Part shown: positions 55,671-64,000 of the stretch, one piece after another
Numbering within the stretch: position 1 is the first letter of the stretch
Layout: the number at the start of each line of letters is the position of its first letter
Source: Paraconiothyrium sp. Pb-2020
Taxonomy: Eukaryota > Ascomycota > Dothideomycetes > Pleosporales > Didymosphaeriaceae
Direction of reading: 5' to 3'
NCBI GenBank assembly: GCA_022419385.1
Contig: JAJUBI010000004.1
Location: 2,275,286 to 2,339,285, forward strand
Length of the DNA stretch: 64,000 nucleotides
The notes under the pieces: generated by a model
What the model was told of the DNA's origin: nothing
Databases searched by the model: none
What the model saw: the letters and a program-made list of their open reading frames with translations, nothing else
Position numbers and translations under genes: made by a program

Positions 55671-56238
55671 AGTCTGCCCAAAGTTATCGTTGTACTCTTA
55701 TATATTATTTAGCTGACGAGTCGCATCCCGTAAAGGGCTAGCCGTTGTGAGACGCTGACTGACATTCCGTCCGGCGCACTTCGCATGCACACCTTTCGGC
55801 CATTAAAAGTCTCCGTACTGTGTAAATGAAGATGAAATGGGCGTGATGGGCCCATCTTTTTGGTTTCAACTTAGCGATGAAAGTAAGGCGAACCACCGAT
55901 GGATCAAATCGCGGAGACATTTTTCTGGAACCAAGCGTGGTAAGCGAATTGAAGTCTCCGACCAGTGAAAGTGATGCAGTCTCTCCCCACCGAAATTTCA
56001 TGCCGATGGTGTGTGGGTAATTCTGAGGAACTCGCATTGGCTGTGCAGCACGATGCAGAAATGTGTAGATCAGCGAACATTAATGCAGATATATAACGTA
56101 GATGGCAGTTGAGACAAGTGTACTGTTGCAGATTCGTGATATCCATCAAAGGACTTTGACATAAAATTCGAAAGGGTATTCCCTTAACCTGAGAGGTCAA
56201 TTTCCCAAACGCCGGTGCTATGCTTTTCATCAATCGTG
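55671..56238. other. Intergenic, about 570 bp
   Basis: Promoter of the methyltransferase and 3' side of the RPC34 gene. Nothing further supported. Confidence 0.4.
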
Positions 56239-57391
56239 CTAAGGCTCCTCGGATGTCGTGTCCAACCACTCGGCAAAGTAGGCGCATGTCCTGGCCGTTA
56301 TGGGTCCCTCATCGCTGCAGAGGTCAAAAACTGGGCAATTTCCACAGGGTGCATCAACGAAGCCGTTGTACTTCTGGTCCGATATGGGAAGAACAGTCCG
56401 GTAGGCCGTGGCCGTCACCTTCTCCAGTGTGCCTTCCAGCACCATCATCTCCAACAACTGCTCCATATCGGACTCGCGCACCGTCTTCCCTCTCAGAAGT
56501 TGAATGCTATTGAGGTACTTGGCAAGGCCCAACGTAGTAGGGTAGAAAGGGTTGCTCCTGTGTACGAGTCGCGAGGCGCTAGGATCGACAGGAGGATGGT
56601 AGGGCTGCACTGGCAGAGCCTCTTCGATATCAGGCACGCCCTTCACCTGCGCTTTCTTGTGGGCGATCGCAGCTTGGCGATCGCTGGACGCGTAGTTGTT
56701 CCAAGTGCCAGAGACTCTGATGCAGGTTTCCTCTTGCACTTTGTTCCCTATGACCTTCGCAGCTACTTCTATCAAAGCGCTGTCAAAGTCTCCTTCGTTC
56801 TGCCACGGGCCGCCTGCCACATCCTCGGATGGCTTGAGGTGCTTGAGCAGATACATTTTACGATTCGGCGTCTTGACGCTCATGACAGCTTGGATGAGGT
56901 CTTTCGACTCGAGACTTTTGAGATACTTGGTCACAGTCGGTTGCGCGAGGTTCGTTTTGGCACGCAGCGCCTTCGACCAGACGCCTTCGGTGTGCGCATT
57001 GTCGATGTGTTGGTAGAGCAGTCGCTCGTCGGGTACCAGGCGTCGTAGCCTGCACGTGTTGTGTTAGTATGACATACGCTTGTAGGACCAAGAAGTCGTA
57101 CTTTTCGGCGATGTCCTTGGGTCGCAGCTTCCAGCATGGCTCGCCTTCGAATTGCAGCGGCTTCAGCAAGTGCCTGTTCGATAGATCTCCAACCAAATCG
57201 AGCAACTCGTTCAGGTCTCTGGCAAGCTGCATACTCGTGAGGTCGCGTTGGAAGAAGGTGGTCCCCTCGGGTCGCTTCGCGCATTCCTCGTAAAGCATAT
57301 CGGCGCGACTGGTGATATCTTCGGCGACGGGCGCAACGGCATCTTCTGCCTTGGACACAGGCTCGGGTGGCGCTGTTGACGCGGAGGCCAT
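56239..57391 (-). CDS. RPC34: RNA polymerase III subunit RPC34/RPC6
   Basis: Exons 57391-57102 and 57049-56239 join in phase 2 across a 52-bp intron containing TACTAAC; the product has 366 residues. It has tandem winged helices (DERLLYQHIDNAHTEGVWSK, then TVTKYLKSLESKDLIQAV) and PNRKMYLLKHLKPSEDVAGG, a hallmark of RPC34/RPC39. The C-terminal CGNCPVFDLC plus a later Cys (ARTCAYF) matches the 4Fe-4S site known in this subunit. It helps pol III open promoters and contact TFIIIB. A donor 24 bases downstream would leave a 28-bp intron, so GTACGA was chosen. Confidence 0.95.
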
Positions 57392-58614
57392 GTTTGTTGA
57401 AGCTGAGGTTGTCGCTATCGATCGATCATGGGCAGAATAAAACGGGGGATCTCTCACTGTTGTGCTATTGTGCATCAGCCGACTCACCTTTCTCAAAAGT
57501 TTCGCGGTGGGGCACCACCGCCGCGTCCGTGCACAACACCAAGTCACGTGCAACCCATCCTCCCCCTCCCGAGGTCCCAAGGTTCTTGAACTGCAGGTGC
57601 TTTCGTCGAGCATATCGCAATCGCCCCTTCAGAAACTTGACACCATGAGGCTTCCGCTTCGGGTCTAGCATCTGATGCACAGCACATATTCGGAGGATGA
57701 GCTATTCGATGCGTCCGGTCTGTGCAACGCGCGTCGAGACGCCCTCGGGACCACGATCTCAAAGCATGACTCTATATCAATCTCGGAGGATTTTCGACTA
57801 CTATGCATGTACACATTAGGTCAAGAACCATGCTCGTTTACCGGCGTCTATTCAACTGTGCTATTCGATTCCACACATCTCTACACTCGTCTTCCGGCCC
57901 TCTTATCCTTTGCTTTCCCGGCTTACATATCACCTCGAAACAAGACGCGACTCGAGTACCTGGTTCGGCTGTCAATGTGACAAGATTGCCGGCTGCCCTA
58001 TGCTTAGCGCTCAGATGGGGTCTCCAACGAAGCCCCGGGGTAGGTCGGGTATCGTTACCCGCACCTAGATCTCGCCCGTCATATTGGGGTCCATGTTGTG
58101 CGGCCGCTTTATGCCCCAATCCGAGAATCCGCGATCCAACAGCTTCTATGTTTGTGCCTCTAAGCGACCTTGTGTGCAGCCACCTCGAAGTACTGTTCTG
58201 ACCTTTTGTAGCGAATGCTTCGTGTGCTCGTTCCTATCCACGACTTCCGGTAAGTCACCCAAGGAAGCTTCAGCAATTGGAAATCCCCAAACGTGCTCTT
58301 TGCCTGTCTTGCCGTCCTAATCAAGAGCGGCGCAATTCTCCACAGAGAACAACCCTAGCATAAGGGTACCCACACCGAAGTAGCCGAGCATTCCGTACCG
58401 CTGACAAGATTCACGGTAGCTTTGCTGTGCATCAAGATCGCCTCAGGCCCTTGTCCCATCCCCCTATTCCCCGGATTGGGTCCTTTGTCTCGGTACTTGA
58501 GTCGAAGATTCACTCCTAGATTTCACATCATCTACGAGGCCATTGCCATTTCTTACCTTAACCCACCTGATCCTTCCGACTCCTTTGCGCACGATCGCAC
58601 TGCCGAATCTAACA
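57392..58614. other. Divergent intergenic region, about 1.2 kb
   Basis: Between RPC34 (minus) and the second MFS gene (plus). Open frames here (57675-57980, 57803-58201) have no recognisable content. The last 200 bases are pyrimidine-rich. Confidence 0.4.
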
Positions 58615-60566
58615 ATGGTCGATGTGAAGGACGTCCACGAGGAGGTTGCAACGCACAATGACAACGAATTAAATCGATATCCCACAGCTAAAAGCGAAGG
58701 CCTTCACCATGACCATATTGCTGCTGAGGCCCTTGGCGGACATACTGGTGACCTACCAAAAGGCTACTACTACAGTGCTGGATTTATCGGAACCGTTGTT
58801 GTAAGCAATTATATTTTCAATCTTTCTTACGTGGGTTATTCTAACGAGGGATGGAGGCAACCTGTCTAGCTCAAATATCAGGATATCTAGGGTGGGTATT
58901 GCCTTCCAACACCCTCTCCCTCATCAACCAAGCTATCGGCCCGTCTCCGAACCTCATCTGGGTTTCCATCTCTTGGACGGCAGGCTTCGCTGTTGGATTC
59001 ACGCTTGTTGGTCGTCTATCTGATATCTTCGGAAGAAGATGGTTTTTCATCACATCTTCTATTCTAGGATTGATTGGAAACATCGTCGGAGCAACAGCAC
59101 AGAGCATTGATACCTTGATCGCCACAAATGCTATCAATGGAGTTGCCGCCGCTGGTCAACTGTCCTTCCATATCATTCTCGGTGAACTGGTACCGAATAC
59201 CATGAGAGGGCCAGTCAATGCGTTCGTGCTCTCGACAAGCATTCCCTTCGCCGTGTTTGGTCCTCCGGTCGCACGTGCCTTCTACGAAAACACTGCACTT
59301 CAGTGGCGATGGTGTTACATTCTTGGCGTCATCGTGAACACATTTGCAATTGTGCTGTACTTCTTCTTCTACCACCCTCCAACCTATGTGAGTATCGACA
59401 CTCGTCCTTTGCATCTGTACCCTTGCTTAACAAGTTGCAGGAAATGCTTCACGTGGGCGGCAAGTCGAAGCTCAAGCAACTCAAGACACTTGACTGGATA
59501 GGCATCTTCCTCTTTAGCACCGGTCTTGTCGTATTTCTTATTGGGTTGAATTGGGGTGGCGGCAGCTATCCATGGAAGAGTGGCCACGTCTTAGGGGCAC
59601 TCTTTGCAGGATTCTTCACTCTCGTTGGCTTCTGCTTTTGGGAGGCGTACTCCGGCCTCCAGTACCCTCTCATTCCCATGAAGTTGTTCAAGAATATACA
59701 GTACGACGCCAACGTGGCCTGCGCTAGCTTGGCTGCAGTCGTCTACTATGCAAGTACGTAAACATTCTCGTTGACGATAACCCCGTAAGTATACTTACCA
59801 GCTTCCAGACACCGTCATTTGGCCCACCATGATTGGCGCCCTCTTCACCACGGACGTCCAAAAGACCGGCTGGCTCTCCTGCGCCGTCGGCGGCGGTCTT
59901 TTGCTCGGCCAAATCCTTGGAGGCACAGGTGTCCGCTACCTACCACGCATGAAAATACAAATGACCGTCGCGGCCGTCATCACCGTGGCTTTCGTCGCGG
60001 CCCTCGCCTCTTCCAACGCCAGCACTGAAACCCGCACTACCACGCTCCTCCTCATCGGCACCATAGGCGCGGGGTACATCGAGAATCTGACGTTGAGCTC
60101 TACGGCGTACCTTTGGGATCCCGCTGATATGGGTCTCGTTACAGGCGTCATGGGCGCCATCCGCACAGCCATCTCCGCAATTGCTACGAGCATGTATTCT
60201 TCTATCCTGACGACCGAGTCGAGCAAGTACATACCGCAGTACGTGACGCCTGCTGCCCTTTCTGCAGGACTACCTCAATCTTCGCTCGTAGCGCTATTTG
60301 CTGGCATCACTGCTGGCGACTTCTCCGCTGTGCCGGACATTACCCCGGAAATCATTAGTGCTACTGGTGCGGCCGTCAAACACGCATACAGTCTTGCTTT
60401 TAGGACCGTCTTTCTCTGCACACTTCCCTTCGGTGTACTGTTACTCATCGCGGCTGTCCTTTCACCCAATGTCGAAAAGTATCTGACGGATGAGGTCGCA
60501 AGGAAATTACATAATGGCGAGAAGAGCGAGCCTGCGGTGCAGAAGGAGGTTGTGGATGAGGCATAG
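58615..60566 (+). CDS. MFS transporter, TRI12 family
   Basis: Exons 58615-58800, 58857-59387, 59441-59753 and 59809-60566 give 595 residues. After a soluble His/Glu-rich N-terminus come hydrophobic spans with the A-loop VGRLSDIFGRRWFF, then AIGPSPNLIWVSISWTAG and GELVPNTMRGPVNAF, all typical of the TRI12/siderophore-like DHA group. The first acceptor (ATGGAG) was chosen because only it keeps frame and gives GTVVATCLAQISGYLGWV. Substrate unknown. A transporter of the same group stands at 29.5 kb. Confidence 0.9.
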
Positions 60567-60977
60567 AGGTGTGCTTCATCATCAGTATGATACTTCGCTA
60601 GGAAAAAGGTCCTTTCATACTTCTGCGTATCTGTCTACGCATAGAGCGAAACTCTTGCATATGCGCTACACGTGTGACCGTTATAGGGCGTTTCAGTACA
60701 TGAGAATAGATTTCCTTTTCGCGACAGGAGACTTCAGCTACGAAGTCCCGTACAGTTAAAGGCCGGTTTCATCGTTTGGAACCTTCACCACTTCCGTCAA
60801 CAGAATATTTGGAATACGATTCATAACCGCTTCCAACGCTAATGGTACACGTGCATAGTTCAACAACAAATACTTCAACCGTTAGTCACCTCACACGATC
60901 CCTGCAGCCCTCCATATCCCGCGTATGTAACACGGTGCCAGTGGTTTTAACCCTCTGAGTCGCCGAAGAATTAAGCT
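60567..60977. other. Intergenic between convergent genes
   Basis: About 410 bp; 3' regions of the MFS gene and the next small gene. Nothing supported. Confidence 0.4.
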
Positions 60978-61450
60978 TCACGCCTTTGCCAGCTCTAGCA
61001 ATCTCGTGTGCTGCTCTGGATGCGTCTTCTCCACATTTCCCTTTGCCATCTTCTTCACCATAAAGTTCCCATCAATCTCCACCTCCTCGACAAGCTGGCC
61101 TCTGACTACGCGCCATTTCGCAGCAATGGTAAGGGTTCCGACGGGTGGCTTTGCGTTAACAAGCGAGTCGATACCATCATTGACGTTGGTGAGGGTGAGT
61201 TTGTAGGTAGTCTGGTATTGTTAGGTTAAGTGCTATCGAGGAGAAAGATAGTAGGTGGGCCTACCTGGCCGATGGGCTTCTTGTCTGTGACGGAATAAAT
61301 AGCTGCAGTGTTCTTGTCGCCGGAGACGAGCTCGTAGGAGATGAGGCCTGGGCAGAGGGACGCGATCATGACTTCGTGATTGTGGAGGGTGGCGATGACG
61401 GTGCCGGCGTCGACGCCGGAGGGAATGGAAGTGGTGATTGTATGGGACAT
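60978..61450 (-). CDS. Small fungal protein, START-like (DUF7053-type), 139 aa
   Basis: Exons 61450-61265 and 61211-60978 join in phase 0. The N-terminus (VIATLHNHEVMIASLCPG) and the alternating strand pattern (YKLTLTNVNDG, LTIAAKWRVVRGQLVEEVEIDG) fit a helix-grip fold of about 140 residues. The resemblance to fungal DUF7053 proteins is from memory of pattern and is tentative. No catalytic residues or signal peptide are seen. A possible lipid- or ligand-binding role is inference. Confidence 0.65.
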
Positions 61451-62934
61451 GTTGGTGGTGGTGTATGTATGTATGTAGAGGACTGTGTATAAGGGGTATG
61501 ACGGATGATTAGGTGCTGATTGAGGCTGGAAATGTGTTGAGGGGAAAGAAGAGAGAGGGTCCCGAAAGCTTTATAGACAGACGAAAAGGATCCGCATGAA
61601 CGTCGCCCGCTGCGTACGGACTCACCACCGCATTCTCCCGTGCCTACAGGACGTGTTGCACGCAACCCTCACCTTAAAATAGATGTACCGAAACCTTCGA
61701 GCTTACTTCGCGAGTAAAGATCGAGTTGGACAGTCATGGGCATCGCACACGACATCGTGACTAGTCCAGGTATCATAGTAGCGAAGGCATGTTGAGTACC
61801 TTTCTCGGGTCTTGTTGCATGGTTTTGTGCCTATCGTTTCTGTCGCAGATCCTCTTACAAAACTCTTGGGACTAGCGTTTCTAATTGGTTTCCAATATTA
61901 GGCGTGGTTGAATATCCCCAACATGTGAGCAGTGTCCGCTTCGATGCGAATATCGGCAAACGAATGTACTGACGTTTCGCGCCGCCGTTTCGAGTCGATT
62001 GGTAGTGTGGTTGTTTGTATCAGGAGTAGCGTGACTCGCGTGGTCGGAGTGGATCTTGACGTCGGCTCCCCTCTACCTTCGGAGCGAGTGTCGCCTCGAA
62101 TACGAGCCCGCTGGGACTTCGTATGCTTGTAGAACTTTCTCCATGGCGACACTAATTGTACTTTGCTGGCCCCATCATTGTTTCGGACCGAAGCTTCTAT
62201 AGCGGACGAGCTTGACTGTCCCTTCTGACTACTTGTTAACATCTACGAAAGATGAAGAATTAAACAGTCTATCATCCCTGCCTTCACGATGTGTTCGAAT
62301 CGTAGAATATGGTGTTCTTGGAACAAAATCGGAATGGCATATGATGTCCTCGCGCTCGACTGTCATCGACGAACATGGTCAAGCGAGCATCTCTCTCTGC
62401 GGGTAACCGAGACGAAGACGCATCTTGAAATTGAATAATCCGAATTCGACATATAGCCACTTGAGCAGGTATAGGGTAAGAACAACGAATGGGTCTTTCA
62501 GAGTCAGCGTGCCGTGTTCGGTCAGCTACACATGCTACGCGTACTGAGGGGCACGCGGCCAGATGTTTGGCTGAGACGGTGTGCATGAGTCTGATGCCTC
62601 CGACATGGCGTTCGCGCCTTCTCCAGGTGATGGAAATGACCATGCGACGGACTGATACGAGTTCTTCGCATTTTATGGCGCCTTGACCGCTGCTTCGTCC
62701 TGATCCTCACTCTCGATTCCGTTGTCGCGTTCGCAGGAGATCGACACTGCAGGCACGTAGGGCCCAGACCGCTGGGGCAGAACGACGTCATACCAGAACC
62801 CAGAACCAGGGTCATCACCTCGACCGCGCATTTTGTAAAGAGGGTGGGTGTAAACCACGCAGGTACCACGGAAAAGCGACCGCAAGTCACTTTCTACGGC
62901 ATAGTACGGTCGGCCCGGCGAAAGATTAGCCACC
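61451..62934. other. Intergenic, about 1.5 kb
   Basis: Between two divergent genes. Several open frames (61898-62242, 62284-62643, 62522-62890 on minus) are arginine-rich and look non-coding. No gene or repeat supported. Confidence 0.4.
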
Positions 62935-64000
62935 ATGGCGGATTATGAAGAACTCGTTGTAAGCAGCCTTTTCCGGCCATGAGGCACACGAAGACTTCTG
63001 CAGTACTTACCACTGTCGCAGGAACTTGGCTTCGAAGGTGTGGATAAGTTTGCGACTCACTTTCACGATCCCGTAGTTGACTACGTGGGTAAGCACAAGC
63101 CCTTCGCGTCGCGTTCCAAAAAGCACCGAGACACGGGACCTTCGGCTGGTCGCCAACAGAAAGAACGGCAAAGGGAGCTTCCCGAGGAAGAAAAACCTCC
63201 TCCGCGCGAAGACTCACCTCAAGTAAGGGATGATCCTCAACAGTCATATCTCCCTCCACATCCACAGTGGCAAGTCCCTCTACCGCCTCCAGGGCCGCCG
63301 CCCGCAGGACTACCCCACCCAGGAGGACCACCAGCTGCCATACCTGTAGTACCTGCAATACCATATCCAAGGCCGCATCCCACAGGGTTTCCGCCTCCTC
63401 CATATCAAACACCGCGAGGACAGCTGCCGCGACAACGCTCCTATTCTGAGCCACGCGACGAGCGGTACGAGAGCAGATCAGTGCCGGACAATATAGGCGA
63501 CATTGACTCCGATTCCGATGTTGGGCGAGGGCCCAAGAGTAAGTACTCAGACTACGCACCTGATCGCAGAAGAGAAGGCCGTCGGAGAGACGACGATAGG
63601 TACGGGAGGACTGTCGAAGATGGCGCGTATTATGGGCCGAGTGGAACAGGCCAGCCAATGGCAGTGCGCACGAGAGATGCCAACAGATATCAAAAAGGAG
63701 CACTTGTGGTAAGCATTTGTAGCACACAACTGCGTTGATGTTGTTTGCTGACGTCTCAGCCTCGAGCGCCGTCTCCATCACCAGACTATGCATACTCTCC
63801 CCGTGCTTACGCGGATGAACGGGCTGTACGTGAACGACCACTGCCTCGCCGACAACGTTCTTCATCTTGGACCCCGCCTCGCAGATCCGAGCGGCGCCAC
63901 GAATCTCGGCCGAAGCGGGTGCGGTCGACGTCTCCGAATCACCACCGCGCATTGGCTGTAGTTATGGGTGCTTTAGTAGGAGGGGTGACGGGCAGCAGAG
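62935..64000 (+). CDS. Proline- and arginine-rich protein, 3' partial
   Basis: Exons 62935-62958, 63022-63708 and 63760 to beyond the window join in phase 0. The start is MADYEELV followed by ELGFEGVDKFATHFHDP. A Pro-rich tract (QWQVPLPPPGPPPAGLPHPG), an acidic Ser/Asp patch (GDIDSDSDVGRGPKSK) and Arg/Asp-rich low complexity follow. At the window edge a short hydrophobic, Gly-rich stretch begins (LAVVMGALVGGV), possibly a glycine-zipper-like membrane segment. Mostly disordered. The long minus-strand frame opposite it is a shadow. Confidence 0.75.

Noticed and set aside
56215..57048. Plus-strand frame of about 277 codons
   Set aside because: Antisense to the RPC34 gene, which has clear domains and intron.
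62894..63952. Long minus-strand frame of about 350 codons
   Set aside because: It is the shadow of the Pro/Arg-rich plus-strand gene, whose splice phases fit. The minus product is low-complexity and has no domain.
1..64000. Systematic sequencing error as the cause of all frameshifts
   Set aside because: The BEACH, BVMO, CoA ligase, ALDH, ACAD and RPC34 frames are intact over more than 15 kb in total. Two lesions lie in homopolymers and could still be errors; the tandem duplications, stops and splice loss are not of that kind.
1..64000. PKS, NRPS or terpene synthase cluster, tRNA, rRNA or CRISPR
   Set aside because: No backbone synthase motif, no tRNA-like cloverleaf or TTCGA-type arm in a proper context, no rRNA stretch and no spaced repeat array was found by eye on either strand.

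Overview
The window is nuclear DNA of a filamentous ascomycete. Genes are split by short GT-AG introns of about 45-60 bp with CTAAC/CTGAC-like branch sites. Zn2Cys6 regulators, TRI12-type MFS transporters, CorA-like proteins and small secreted proteins are typical of this group. The gene repertoire looks like Dothideomycetes, probably Pleosporales; that is inference from gene style, not from a marker gene. I rebuilt exon structures by hand by joining reading frames across introns, so junctions are predictions.

Layout. 0-7.5 kb: the 3' part of a very large BEACH/WD40 gene (plus). 8-12.8 kb: a small zinc-ribbon-like gene, a small membrane protein with a 20-bp duplication, a secreted Cys-rich protein, and a BTB gene with a lost splice donor. 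13-18.9 kb: a regulator with two Zn2Cys6 clusters, a family-8 glycosyltransferase and a small conserved-looking ORF. 18.9-47.2 kb: a metabolic gene block. It holds an APH-type kinase, an ACAD10/11-like acyl-CoA dehydrogenase, an alpha/beta-hydrolase, a damaged CorA-like gene, a zinc alcohol dehydrogenase, an EthD protein, an MFS transporter, a PRISE-type enone reductase, a Zn2Cys6 regulator whose frame is broken by a 10-bp duplication, a Baeyer-Villiger monooxygenase, a 4CL-type acyl-CoA ligase, two SDRs and an aldehyde dehydrogenase. No PKS, NRPS or terpene synthase is present.

47-54 kb: gene-poor. It holds two small tail-anchored coiled-coil proteins, an HD-type phosphohydrolase, a decayed gene, a 233-bp inverted-repeat element with a target-site duplication, and a decayed bacterial-type SAM methyltransferase. 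54.5-64 kb: a class I methyltransferase, RNA polymerase III subunit RPC34/RPC6, a second TRI12-type MFS transporter, a small START-like protein and the 5' part of a proline-rich protein.

How the genes could work together. The enzymes between 19 and 47 kb cover, on paper, a full route for breaking down a cyclic alcohol or ketone: alcohol dehydrogenase, Baeyer-Villiger monooxygenase, lactone hydrolase, hydroxy-acid oxidation by ADH and ALDH, CoA activation, then dehydrogenation, with a kinase/dehydrogenase pair suited to hydroxy-acyl-CoA. A transporter and a regulator lie in the same block. This is the best candidate for an undescribed system, and it is inference from gene content. A second theme is gene decay: at least six genes carry a stop, a frameshift, a lost splice donor or a small tandem duplication, while the 7-kb BEACH gene and the core enzymes are intact.
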